Assembly (NCBI GenBank): GCA_035459965.1
Contig: DATHXC010000010.1
Location: 62,001-126,000, forward strand
Reading direction: 5' to 3'
DNA length: 64,000 bases
DNA from: DATHXC01 sp035459965
Lineage (GTDB): Bacteria > Pseudomonadota > Gammaproteobacteria > Burkholderiales > Methylophilaceae
Numbering within the stretch: the first letter of the stretch is position 1; every line of letters begins with the position of its first letter. Below the pieces are notes generated by a model, which worked only from the letters and a program-made list of their open reading frames with translations, ran no database searches and was not told where the DNA came from. The translations under genes and the position numbers were made by a program. Positions 33,466 to 42,764 of this stretch are shown piece after piece.

Positions 33466-36400
33466 ATGGCTAACCAAGCTCGATATTCTTATAGAGTTGC
33501 TATGACTGTCCTGGGGTTCTATCTGGCAGGGCGGCTAAGTATATCTCTTGGTATTGGCGCTGATGGCATCTCCATCATATGGCTACCCTCCGGCATTGCC
33601 CTGTTAGCCGCTCTGGCCTGGGGTTATCCTGGCATTATTGGAACATTTATCGGTGCATTCCTGTTGCAGCTCTATGGCTGGCTAACCCCCAGCTTTCCCA
33701 ACTTTAACATGCTGCATCAAACTGTGCCGCTCGCGTTGATCCTGGCGATAGGCGGCACTTTCGAGGCGACACTCAGCCGTTACTGGATCCAGCACTTTAT
33801 CGCAGACTTTAACTTCAATCGTCTGCGCCAGATCGTTGCCTTTGTCACACTGACCTTAATCAGCTGCTTTATCAATTCGGCAATTTCTAGTGTAGCGCTG
33901 GATTATTTTGACGTCATTAGTCATGAAGCCGTTAGCTACACGCTCATCACATTCTGGATAGGCAACTTATGTGGGGTGCTGCTGATTGTGCCTGCAGGGC
34001 TTGCCATCATTCGTGACAAGGGCAATATCCGCAATATCATCTTTTATGGATTACCTATCATCGGCCTCGGCCTTAGCCTAACCTTCATGGCCACCTATTT
34101 GGCTTTTCAGCTAGACCGAAAAACCAAGATCAAGGAATTTACCCACGCCAGCGAGCTAGCGGCCTCTGAAATCAAAAGTACGCTGGAGTTAGGTATCCGC
34201 GACATCGCTACATTACCTGCGCTTTTCTACAAAACAGAGATCAAGCGCAACGAGTTCGTCAACTCAGCGTTGCCTCTGTTGAGCCGAAATGGCTTTGTTA
34301 CCAAACTAAGCTGGATACCTAGGGTCCCGGCACAGCAACGTATAGCCTTTGAACAATTGGCGAAGCAACAAGGCCTGAATGACTTCTATATTTTTGAGAT
34401 GTCACCAGCGCGCGGGCGCATCCCGCCCAAACCCAGGGATGAATATTTCCCCCTGTTTTATATTGCCACCAGCAGCGATGAGCAATTGAATTATGGTTTT
34501 GATGCAGGCTCGGAGCCAATGCGTATGGCTGCCATCAATGCTGCAATGACATTGGGGGTTGAGTCCGGCACAGCACCCATCAAACTCATGCAGGACCGGC
34601 AGCGACTCAATACCATGAATGTGTATTGGCCTGTATACCGTGGTGCTTTTGAGGAAGATACCAGCAAAAAGCTACCTGAAAATGTGCGTGGACTCATTGC
34701 GGCATCTTTCAGTCTGGATCATATGGTGGAGGATGCATTAAAGCAGTTGCCCCCAGCGAAGTTTGAAACGCTGATGTTTGACATCACCAGCCCTGACCAA
34801 CTGATTGGGCTGACCTCCATCCAGGAAATCCCGCAGAACGCATCCCTGGCAAGCCTGCGTAACGGGCTCTTCACTGAAAAAATACTACATGTCGCAGGTC
34901 GTAGCTGGCTGATCCATATCCGGCCCAGCAAAAACTCTGGCTTGATGACGCCGCCACTGGTGCCGGTAGCCGTGTTCCTGATCGGCCTGGGTTTTACGTT
35001 ACTCATCGCCATGCACATCCTGGCCCGGCGTCGTCATGAAAAACTGGCGCATGATAATGAGCTCAGGCTGGCCAGCCAGAATCAATGCCTGGCACAACTG
35101 ACCAAGAAATATGCTCTGGCAGGCGAAGTCACCGCCAGTTTTGAAGAAATCACCGAGGCGATTGCCGATTCTTTGATGGTAGATCGTGTCAGCGTATGGA
35201 TGTTTGAGCAAAACAAATCCATGCTGGTCACCAAACGCCTGTTCCAGCGACAAAGTCGCAGTCATGAGTCTGGCATGACCATCATGGAGTTCGACTACCC
35301 TATCTATTTTGCCAATATCAAAACCGCGAGCATCATCGATGCCAGTGATGCCAATGAAGATTTGCGTACCCGTGAATTCTCCAGCAACTATCTTAAGCCT
35401 ATGGGTATAGGTGCCATGCTGGATATCCCCATCTTTGGCGGCGGTGAATTAATTGGCGTGCTATGCCTGGAACATGTGGGGGGTAAACGGACTTGGACCA
35501 CCGACGAAAAAACCTTCTCAGAAGCATTACGTAGCCTGATTACCCTGTCGATTGAAAGCAGAGCCCGCCGCCAAGCGCAAACCTTGCTGGAGCTTGCCAA
35601 TGCAGATCTGGAGCAAAAAGTCGCCTTACGTACCCAGGATATGGAAGCCGCCAATAACCATTTGCGCGAAGAAGTGATAGAAAGACGCAACGCAGAAACC
35701 CAGCTCAAGGTATTCCAGCTATTTGCTAACGATGCGACTCAAGGCTTGCTGATTGCCACATTTGATCGCGCCATACGCTATGCCAATCCATCACTGCTAA
35801 AACTGCTGCAACTGGATAACGCGGAACAGATCGTGTCGTCTGATCTAGTCGCCTATTTCACCGATGCTGACCAGGCAAAACTGCATGAAGCCGTCCTGCC
35901 CGCTATCAACACCCAGGGCCAATGGTCGGGCGAATTAAACTTGCGGTGTCCCGATGACAGTTACCGCCCTGTCTATGCCAGCATATTCGACTTGCATGAT
36001 GAGCAGGACAACCCCACCTATATCGCCTGCATATTGGCTGACATCACCGCACAAAAAGAAATGGAACGCCAGTTATTGAGTGCCAAAGCCAGTGCAGAAG
36101 CCGCTGATCGTGCAAAATCTATGTTCATTGCCTCCATGTCCCATGAGCTACGCACCCCGCTCAACTCCATCATCGGCTTTTCCAGCGTGATACTGCAGGG
36201 CATTTCAGGAGAGATCAATCAACGCCAAAGCGATCAATTGGGACGCGTACTGGGGTCTGCCAAGCACCTGCTCAACCTGATTACCGATGTTATCGATATT
36301 TCAAAAATTGAAGCTGGCTACACCGACATTCATTGCGAGGACTTTGAGCTTTTCAAAGTGATTGATGAAGCGGTTGCCACAATCCATAATCAACGCAAAG

Positions 36401-36804
36401 AAAAAGGCATCGCCTTGATATTGGATGTAGACCAGCATATTCAATTGCACACGGATAGAAAACGTACTTTTCAATGCGTGCTCAACCTGGTCAGCAATGC
36501 AGTTAAATACTCGGAGCAAGGCACCATTACCATCAATGCGGCACGCGTAGGGGATAAAGTAATGATTAGCGTTGCCGATACAGGTATAGGGATTTCAGCA
36601 GAAGCCCAAGCCAGATTATTTATGCCCTTTGAGCGCATAGATACCCATCTGCGGGTAAAAAATCCTGGCACCGGGCTTGGTCTTTACCTGACGCGGAAAA
36701 TAACACAGGAGTTTTTACATGGGGAAATTACGATGACCAGCGTTGACGGCAAGGGTAGCGTGTTTACTATAGAGATACCGCAGACCAACCCCAACAAAAA
36801 GTAA
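33466..36804 (+). CDS. MASE1-CHASE-GAF-PAS sensor histidine kinase
   Basis: A 1112-residue membrane kinase. Domain order: MASE1 membrane sensor (about 1-215, eight helices), periplasmic CHASE domain (about 225-495), a second membrane helix (about 500-520), GAF (about 545-700), coiled coil (about 700-745), PAS (about 750-870), HisKA with phospho-accepting H893 (MSHELRTPLNSI), and HATPase (about 985-1105; N-box LVSNAVKYS, G1 ADTGIGIS, G2 GTGLGLYL). No receiver is fused; a single-domain receiver follows 54 bases later. The CHASE domain suggests sensing of a small extracellular ligand. Target genes are unknown. Confidence 0.9.
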   Translation: MANQARYSYRVAMTVLGFYLAGRLSISLGIGADGISIIWLPSGIALLAALAWGYPGIIGTFIGAFLLQLYGWLTPSFPNFNMLHQTVPLALILAIGGTFEATLSRYWIQHFIADFNFNRLRQIVAFVTLTLISCFINSAISSVALDYFDVISHEAVSYTLITFWIGNLCGVLLIVPAGLAIIRDKGNIRNIIFYGLPIIGLGLSLTFMATYLAFQLDRKTKIKEFTHASELAASEIKSTLELGIRDIATLPALFYKTEIKRNEFVNSALPLLSRNGFVTKLSWIPRVPAQQRIAFEQLAKQQGLNDFYIFEMSPARGRIPPKPRDEYFPLFYIATSSDEQLNYGFDAGSEPMRMAAINAAMTLGVESGTAPIKLMQDRQRLNTMNVYWPVYRGAFEEDTSKKLPENVRGLIAASFSLDHMVEDALKQLPPAKFETLMFDITSPDQLIGLTSIQEIPQNASLASLRNGLFTEKILHVAGRSWLIHIRPSKNSGLMTPPLVPVAVFLIGLGFTLLIAMHILARRRHEKLAHDNELRLASQNQCLAQLTKKYALAGEVTASFEEITEAIADSLMVDRVSVWMFEQNKSMLVTKRLFQRQSRSHESGMTIMEFDYPIYFANIKTASIIDASDANEDLRTREFSSNYLKPMGIGAMLDIPIFGGGELIGVLCLEHVGGKRTWTTDEKTFSEALRSLITLSIESRARRQAQTLLELANADLEQKVALRTQDMEAANNHLREEVIERRNAETQLKVFQLFANDATQGLLIATFDRAIRYANPSLLKLLQLDNAEQIVSSDLVAYFTDADQAKLHEAVLPAINTQGQWSGELNLRCPDDSYRPVYASIFDLHDEQDNPTYIACILADITAQKEMERQLLSAKASAEAADRAKSMFIASMSHELRTPLNSIIGFSSVILQGISGEINQRQSDQLGRVLGSAKHLLNLITDVIDISKIEAGYTDIHCEDFELFKVIDEAVATIHNQRKEKGIALILDVDQHIQLHTDRKRTFQCVLNLVSNAVKYSEQGTITINAARVGDKVMISVADTGIGISAEAQARLFMPFERIDTHLRVKNPGTGLGLYLTRKITQEFLHGEITMTSVDGKGSVFTIEIPQTNPNKK

Positions 36805-36858
36805 GAATATTTCAGCTTAAAACTTGAACTTAAAAATTAACAATTTAAAGACTATCTA

Positions 36859-37233
36859 ATGACCCAAACCGCACTCGTGATTGAAGATAATGAAAATAAT
36901 ATGGAGTTGATTACCTTCATACTTGAAACCAATGGTTACAGCACCATGCGCGCCGAAAATGGCCGTGATGGTATTTACGCCGCACTCAATCATCAGCCCG
37001 ACTTTGTGCTACTGGATATTCAGCTGCCAGACATGGATGGCTCTGAAGTTCTGCATGCCATACGCGCCGATGTGAATGGTATCAACCTGCCGGTGATCGC
37101 AGTGACATCCTATGCCATGTCGGGAGATCGGGAGCGCTTACTGGCACAAGGCTGTACTGGTTACCTGGAAAAGCCGATTGACCCTTGCACTATCATTGAT
37201 AGCGTCAGATCGATACTGAAAACTCCCTCCTGA
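36859..37233 (+). CDS. Single-domain response regulator (CheY-like)
   Basis: A 124-residue receiver domain. The acidic pocket (VIEDNENN), phospho-acceptor D53 (FVLLDIQLPDMDG), switch T/S (VIAVTSYAMSGDRE) and lysine (GYLEKPID) are complete. No output domain. It lies between the histidine kinase and the REC-GGDEF-EAL protein (10-base gap to the latter), so it is probably an intermediate in a phosphorelay or modulates the kinase. Confidence 0.93.
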   Translation: MTQTALVIEDNENNMELITFILETNGYSTMRAENGRDGIYAALNHQPDFVLLDIQLPDMDGSEVLHAIRADVNGINLPVIAVTSYAMSGDRERLLAQGCTGYLEKPIDPCTIIDSVRSILKTPS

Positions 37234-37243
37234 AAATTCCACC

Positions 37244-39508
37244 ATGAAAATCTTTATCGCTGAAGACGACCCAAACTCTCTCATACTGCTTGAGATGATT
37301 TTATTGTCCCGCGATTATGATGTGGTGGTCGCCCGTGATGGTGCCGAGGCCTGGGCGCTCTTGCAGAATGAAACACCTGACCTGATTATTTCCGACATCC
37401 TGATGCCAGGCATCGATGGTTTCGAACTATGCCGCAAGATCCGTGGTGATTCACGCCTGGGCAGGGTACCGATTATTATTTACTCTGCCACTTATGTTGA
37501 AGCGCGTGACGAGCAGCTCGCTATTGCCGCAGGTGCTAACCGCTTCGTCCTCAAGCCGATAGAGGCGCTCAATATGATACAGGTGGTGTCTGAAGTGCTG
37601 GAAGAGGCCGCAGCAGGCACGCAGGTAAAACCCGACATCCAGGTCAGCCTGCATGAGCTGGATGCCATGCATATCAATGTGCTGCAAAGCAAACTGCAGA
37701 ACAAAATCCAGCTACTCTCAGAAAACAACAGCGTGCTTGAAGCACAACGGGAAATACTGCAACTAGCCTTGGAAACTTGCGGCATGGCGGCATTTGAGTG
37801 GCTGCCCGATAAGGATGTGTTCTTTGGTGATGAGCGTTTGAACATGCTGCTGCATGGCATCAAAAAACCGTTATCAGTGAGCCATCAGGAGTTCATCAAG
37901 CACATACACGAAGAAGATCGCGAAGAAGTGGAATCTGCATTCCAGCGTCTGGTGTATACGAATGCACCGATTTTCCTGCGATTTCGTTATATCCGTGCCA
38001 ACCAGACAGTGACCACGCTGGAATTGCATGCAAAGAAACATCTGACTTCCAAGTCCAATGAAGCCTTGCATATCATTGGCACCCTCATGGATCCGAATGC
38101 TTCCTCAATCTGGCAAAGCACACAGAACCAGACTGACATTAATTATGCCCGCCAGCATGACCCGCTTACCGGCCTGCCCAACCGATCCTATTTCAGCGAG
38201 CAAATGGATCAGTGCATCAAACAGGCACAACAGACCCAATCAGGCTTTTCGATCATGATGCTCGACCTCGACAATTTCAAGTTGATCAACGACAGCCTGG
38301 GACATGCCAATGGCGACAAACTGATTCAGTCCATAGGTGTGCGCATACAGTCATCTCTCGGAGAAGGCCATGTAGTTGCCCGGTTAGGCGGAGATGAATT
38401 CGCAGTGATACTGCCAGACAATAATGGCGGAAAAACGACAGAAGAGCTGGCAAGGGCATTACTGGTTGCCATTGCGCATCCGATCAAACTGGCTGATGAA
38501 CAGATCAGCATCACTAGCAGCATCGGCATCAGCCATTACCCTAGCAATGGTAACGACCGCTACTCACTGTTAACAGCAGCTGACACTGCCATGTATGCCG
38601 CGAAAAACCTCAGGGGTAATCGGGTCTGCGTCTACGAAAAGGAAATGGCATCGCGCTCATCGGAACGCCTGATGATAGAGCAAGGCTTGAAGCGCGCACT
38701 CGAACAGAATCAACTGGAACTGCATTACCAGCCCAAGCTATCCCTTACCACCGGGCATATTACCGGCGTTGAGGCACTGGTGCGCTGGCGTCATCCTGAA
38801 CGTGGCTTGATACAGCCAGACCGCTTTATTACGGTGGCTGAAGAGAATGGATTGATTGTACAGATAGGCCGATGGGTATTGCGCAAGGCTTGCTCTGAGC
38901 CATTGTTGAGGCGATCAATTAACGGCATGCAAATGACCATTGCGGTGAATGTATCCGTCAGGCAATTCACCCAGGATAATTTCGTCGACTTCCTGCGTGC
39001 CACCCTTTATGAGTTGAATATGCCAGCCCAATACTTACAGCTCGAAATTACCGAGAGCACACTGCAGGTACTGGAACATAGCCGACAGGTACTGGATGAA
39101 ATCCGCGCCATGGGAGTGAGCATTGCCATTGATGACTTTGGTACAGGCTATTCTTCCTTCAGCGTACTCAAGCATCTGCCTATAGATACCCTCAAGATTG
39201 ACCGTACTTTTGTCAAAGATATCCCCGGCAACCTGAACGATGTAGCCATCGTCAATGGCATCGTCGGCTTGAGCAAGACCCTGGGAATGTCAGTGGTAGC
39301 AGAAGGCGTAGAAACTGTGGAGCAGCTGAATACGCTGCGTGAGGCTGGTTGTGAGGAGTATCAAGGCTACTACTTCAGCCGCCCGATTCCCATCAAGGAA
39401 CTGGAAAGCTTACTCAAGCTCAGGCAGGAGGATGAGCTGGCTGCCAGCGCAATGCTGGCAGCCGTGCTTGAACCAGCTCAGCCCGGAAATACGCCTGTAG
39501 AAAGATAG
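37244..39508 (+). CDS. REC-PAS-GGDEF-EAL cyclic-di-GMP signalling protein
   Basis: A 754-residue regulator. Receiver domain 1-120 with D51 (LIISDILMPG); a helical linker; PAS at about 165-280; GGDEF domain at about 300-465 with the intact motif GGDEF at 382-386; EAL domain at about 485-735 with E510-A-L and further catalytic blocks (NVSVRQF, LEITEST, DDFGTGYSS, KIDRTFVKD, AEGVET). Both cyclase and phosphodiesterase motifs look intact. The RxxD inhibitory site before GGDEF is absent. Output is controlled by phosphorylation, probably from the kinase two genes upstream. The last 31 bases overlap the convergent cysM gene. Confidence 0.92.
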   Translation: MKIFIAEDDPNSLILLEMILLSRDYDVVVARDGAEAWALLQNETPDLIISDILMPGIDGFELCRKIRGDSRLGRVPIIIYSATYVEARDEQLAIAAGANRFVLKPIEALNMIQVVSEVLEEAAAGTQVKPDIQVSLHELDAMHINVLQSKLQNKIQLLSENNSVLEAQREILQLALETCGMAAFEWLPDKDVFFGDERLNMLLHGIKKPLSVSHQEFIKHIHEEDREEVESAFQRLVYTNAPIFLRFRYIRANQTVTTLELHAKKHLTSKSNEALHIIGTLMDPNASSIWQSTQNQTDINYARQHDPLTGLPNRSYFSEQMDQCIKQAQQTQSGFSIMMLDLDNFKLINDSLGHANGDKLIQSIGVRIQSSLGEGHVVARLGGDEFAVILPDNNGGKTTEELARALLVAIAHPIKLADEQISITSSIGISHYPSNGNDRYSLLTAADTAMYAAKNLRGNRVCVYEKEMASRSSERLMIEQGLKRALEQNQLELHYQPKLSLTTGHITGVEALVRWRHPERGLIQPDRFITVAEENGLIVQIGRWVLRKACSEPLLRRSINGMQMTIAVNVSVRQFTQDNFVDFLRATLYELNMPAQYLQLEITESTLQVLEHSRQVLDEIRAMGVSIAIDDFGTGYSSFSVLKHLPIDTLKIDRTFVKDIPGNLNDVAIVNGIVGLSKTLGMSVVAEGVETVEQLNTLREAGCEEYQGYYFSRPIPIKELESLLKLRQEDELAASAMLAAVLEPAQPGNTPVER

Positions 39509-40365
39509 CGGTCACCACGGTCACAAACGATCGTAACAATGACGGCATTTTCCAGTTGCTTGGACAATTGCAATGCAGCATACAAAGCGCCACCGGATGA
39601 TATCCCCGCAAAAATCCCTTCTTCACTTGCCAGTTTACGTGTGGTTTTTTCGGCGTTGAACTGGCTTACATAGATCAGCTCATCAATGCGCTTGCTGTCG
39701 TAAATGCTAGGCAGGTACTCTTCCGGCCACTTGCGGATACCTGGAATCTGCGCCCCCTCTTCCGGCTGCACACCTATGATTTGCACATCGGTGTTTTGCT
39801 CCTTGAGGTAGCGTGAAGTACCCATGATAGTGCCTGTGGTGCCCATGCTGGAGACGAAGTGGGTCACCTGGCCATTGGTATCACGCCAGATCTCCGGGCC
39901 GGTACCTTCGTAATGTGCCAGCGGATTATCCATATTGGCAAACTGATCAAGCACAATGCCCTCGCCTTCGGCCTGCATCTTGATCGCCACGTCACGCGCC
40001 AGCTCCATGCTGCCGTCCTTGGGCGTCAGCACCAGCTCGGCCCCAAACGCTTTCATGGTCTGGCGACGCTCTGTGCTCTGGTTTTCGGGCATCACCAGCA
40101 CCATTTTATAGCCACGCATGGCAGCCGCCATCGCCAGGGCAATGCCGGTATTACCGGAGGTCGCTTCTATCAGGGTATCGCCAGGTTTGATATCACCACG
40201 CGCCTCAGCGCGCTTGATCATGGAAAGTGCCGGACGGTCTTTTACCGAACCTGCCGGGTTATTCCCTTCAAGCTTCACCAGGATGGTATTGCTGGTATTA
40301 CCGGGAAGTCGTTTCAACTGGACCAACGGCGTGTTGCCGACAAAGTCCTCTAATGTCTTGTACAT
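39478..40365 (-). CDS. cysM: Cysteine synthase B (O-acetylserine sulfhydrylase)
   Basis: A 295-residue PLP enzyme that makes cysteine from O-acetylserine and sulfide or thiosulfate. The PLP lysine is K42 (NPAGSVKDRP). EATSGNTGIALAMAAA binds the substrate, SSMGTTGTIMGTSRYL binds the PLP phosphate, and the C-terminal GISSGGALYAAL follows. The KWPEEYLPSIYD segment favours CysM over CysK. Its 3' end overlaps the 3' end of the preceding plus-strand gene by 31 bases, so transcripts from both sides are complementary there. Confidence 0.93.
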   Translation of the reverse strand: MYKTLEDFVGNTPLVQLKRLPGNTSNTILVKLEGNNPAGSVKDRPALSMIKRAEARGDIKPGDTLIEATSGNTGIALAMAAAMRGYKMVLVMPENQSTERRQTMKAFGAELVLTPKDGSMELARDVAIKMQAEGEGIVLDQFANMDNPLAHYEGTGPEIWRDTNGQVTHFVSSMGTTGTIMGTSRYLKEQNTDVQIIGVQPEEGAQIPGIRKWPEEYLPSIYDSKRIDELIYVSQFNAEKTTRKLASEEGIFAGISSGGALYAALQLSKQLENAVIVTIVCDRGDRYLSTGVFPG

Positions 40366-40399
40366 GTGCTGTTAATTCTTTCTATCTAATTTTTTATAT

Positions 40400-40900
40400 T
40401 TAAATTTTTCTTAACGTTGCAAGCCATAAGGCGTAAATCGCCAATCCCACAAAACACACCAGCGATAATTGCGGAATGGTTAACCCGAACAATGTCCAGT
40501 CTATCGCGGTACATTCGCCCGTGCCTTTAAACACCAGATCCAGTGCCTTTTTCAGCGGGAATGTATCAAAAATATAGTCAAAACCTGCGCCGCATTCCGC
40601 CATTACCTTGTCCGGGTTAGCTTGTATCCACATGTGCCGCGTAGCAATACCGGCGCCAGTCGCAGCACCTATGAAGTGGATTAAACCATAGATGCGCCTG
40701 CCAGTTTTGTCAGGGTTATGCAGGGCCGCAACCAGAAAAAGTATACCCAGCGCCATAAATGCAATGCGCTGCGAGATGCAGAGTGGACAAGGCTCAAGGT
40801 TATGTTTGGTCTGTATATACAGTGCAAATGCCACCAGGCCGAAACTGGTCACGAAGCCAAGTAAATAGCCCATTCTGGAGCCAAGGAGTTTGTTTAACAT
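40400..40900 (-). CDS. dsbB: Disulfide bond formation protein B
   Basis: A 166-residue inner-membrane protein with four helices that reoxidises DsbA using quinones. The first cysteine pair is C38-P-L-C41 (PCPLCISQR). The second pair lies in the second periplasmic loop (AECGAGFDYIF and KGTGEC). R45 next to the first pair is the quinone-interacting arginine. Full length for the family. Same strand as cysM, 35 bases upstream. Confidence 0.95.
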   Translation of the reverse strand: MLNKLLGSRMGYLLGFVTSFGLVAFALYIQTKHNLEPCPLCISQRIAFMALGILFLVAALHNPDKTGRRIYGLIHFIGAATGAGIATRHMWIQANPDKVMAECGAGFDYIFDTFPLKKALDLVFKGTGECTAIDWTLFGLTIPQLSLVCFVGLAIYALWLATLRKI

Positions 40901-40955
40901 AGGTTTTGCTCAAGCCTTATAATAATAGCCAATATTGTAACGGATAAGCTGCAAC

Positions 40956-42209
40956 ATGACTGCTGATACAAATGCGGGCATTAATGACGATAAGCCTAGT
41001 GATAGCATGCCTGATAATCACCGACCTCGCGTTCTGACCGTCACCGAGCTAAATCGTTTAGCGCGAGATGTACTTGAGCGAAGTTTTCCACTGTTCTGGG
41101 TCAGTGGTGAGGTTTCCAACCTGACTCGTGCCGCCTCTGGCCATTGGTACTTTTCACTCAAGGATGCAGGCGCCCAAGTGCGCTGCGTCATGTTCCGTGG
41201 CCGGAACAGTTATCTAGGTTGGATACCAAAAGAAGGCAATAAAGTCGAAGCCCGGGCGACCGTGACTTTGTACGAAGCACGCGGCGACTTTCAACTCACT
41301 ATCGAGTTTCTGCAACGCGCCGGCCTTGGTGCACTATTTGAAGCCTACGAACAGCTCAAGGCGAAATTGCAGGCAGAAGGCTTGTTTGATGCAAGCCGTA
41401 AAAAAAATATTCCAGAGCACCCCAAACAAATCGGCATCGTCACCTCGCCAGATGCCGCCGCCTTGCACGACGTGCTCACCACGCTCAAGCGTCGCATGCC
41501 AGGGATTCCCGTTGTCATCTACCCCACGCCGGTACAAGGCAAGGGCGTAGCAAAACTGATTGCGACAGCCATCAATACAGCATCTGCCCGTGCCGAGTGT
41601 GATGTACTGATTATTTGCCGGGGTGGTGGCAGCATCGAAGATTTATGGCAATTCAACGAAGAAATCGTGGCGCGTGCGATTGCTGATTGCCCCATCCCCA
41701 CCATCAGCGGCGTAGGCCATGAAACCGACTTTACCATCGCCGATTTCGCTGCTGACCAACGCGCGCCAACCCCGACAGCCGCAGCAGAATTAGTTACACC
41801 TGATCGCGTTGCGCTATTGAATGGCCTGCAACAAATGCAGCAAAATATGACTCGCCAGATGGCCTACCTGCTGAATCGACGCTCACAACAGCTGGACTTT
41901 CTTGCCCGGCGACTGCTCTCACCTACACAACAGGTGGAATATAAGAGCAGTCATCTGCAGCAACTGAAATTACGCCTGCATGAAAGCATAAACAAAACCC
42001 TGCAGAAGCAGGTGCAAAAACTAAGCAGCCTGGGGCAAAACCTGAACCACCTCAATCCGCAATCTGTGCTTAAACGCGGCTATGCGCTGGTGCATAACGA
42101 GTCGGGCGAGTTGGTGTATTCAAGTGAGCAACTCCAAGAGGGTCAGGCTGTGCAATTGACGCTGGGAGATGGCAAGGCGGATGCAGAGATCAGTTCTGTG
42201 CAACGTTAA
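40956..42209 (+). CDS. xseA: Exodeoxyribonuclease VII large subunit
   Basis: A 417-residue subunit of ExoVII. An N-terminal OB-fold (about 30-130: LTVTELNRLARDVLE, FWVSGEVSNLTRAASGHWYFSLKD) is followed by the catalytic domain with GIVTSPDAAALHD, ICRGGGSIEDLWQFNEE, and ISGVGHETDFTIADFAADQRAPTPTAAAE, then a coiled coil. It degrades single-stranded DNA in both directions with XseB, which is not in the window. The first 25 residues are a variable tail. Its promoter region is shared with divergent dsbB. Confidence 0.95.
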   Translation: MTADTNAGINDDKPSDSMPDNHRPRVLTVTELNRLARDVLERSFPLFWVSGEVSNLTRAASGHWYFSLKDAGAQVRCVMFRGRNSYLGWIPKEGNKVEARATVTLYEARGDFQLTIEFLQRAGLGALFEAYEQLKAKLQAEGLFDASRKKNIPEHPKQIGIVTSPDAAALHDVLTTLKRRMPGIPVVIYPTPVQGKGVAKLIATAINTASARAECDVLIICRGGGSIEDLWQFNEEIVARAIADCPIPTISGVGHETDFTIADFAADQRAPTPTAAAELVTPDRVALLNGLQQMQQNMTRQMAYLLNRRSQQLDFLARRLLSPTQQVEYKSSHLQQLKLRLHESINKTLQKQVQKLSSLGQNLNHLNPQSVLKRGYALVHNESGELVYSSEQLQEGQAVQLTLGDGKADAEISSVQR

Positions 42210-42353
42210 TATTGGCTCAGTCTTTCTATTCATCGACAGTTCGCATTTAAACAATTTTTGAGCCTGCACCTTCATTGCCATCAGATACAAAATCCGCGAA
42301 ATCATCTACACTCAATACCATCATCAATCACTAACAACCCGCTGGAGCACAGC

Positions 42354-42728
42354 ATGAATATGGAAAAAGTAGTCTTCGGTTTTTTTATCGTGCTGGCGAT
42401 GACGCTGAATTTTGGGTTTTTTGTAGGCGACATCGACAACCCTAATCATCACCATGTTTATGAGCTATATGTGGCGATTGTGGTCAGCTTGATTGCAACC
42501 GTGCTCAAGTTTGGTGACCGCACCCATGTTGGTGCGATTTTGCTTTCTACCAGTCTGGCGGCCGATTTGCAGCTGATTGCCGCAGCCATTATGTGGTCTG
42601 CGCTTGATGGCAAGATGGAAGAGGCGAACTTGATTACCTATGTGGTTTCCTTGTCTGGCGGGGCACTCATGGCGAATTTCGTTTCGGTGATTCTGCTAAT
42701 AGCTGAGACGATTGCACAACGCCGATAA
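42354..42728 (+). CDS. Small four-helix membrane protein (DUF6394-like)
   Basis: A 124-residue membrane protein with four hydrophobic helices (about 4-20, 34-52, 57-80, 90-118) and the motif GDIDNPNHHHVYELYVAIVVSLIATVLKFGDRTHVGAILL. I believe this belongs to the DUF6394 family, but have not confirmed it. ATG 42354 is chosen because GGAG lies eight bases upstream; the frame can be extended 32 codons without a ribosome site. The gene is 36 bases upstream of a K+ channel and close to kup, which suggests a role in potassium handling. Confidence 0.65.
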   Translation: MNMEKVVFGFFIVLAMTLNFGFFVGDIDNPNHHHVYELYVAIVVSLIATVLKFGDRTHVGAILLSTSLAADLQLIAAAIMWSALDGKMEEANLITYVVSLSGGALMANFVSVILLIAETIAQRR

Positions 42729-42764
42729 CTGGATATGCCGGGCCTCAGCGCCTGGCAATAACTC

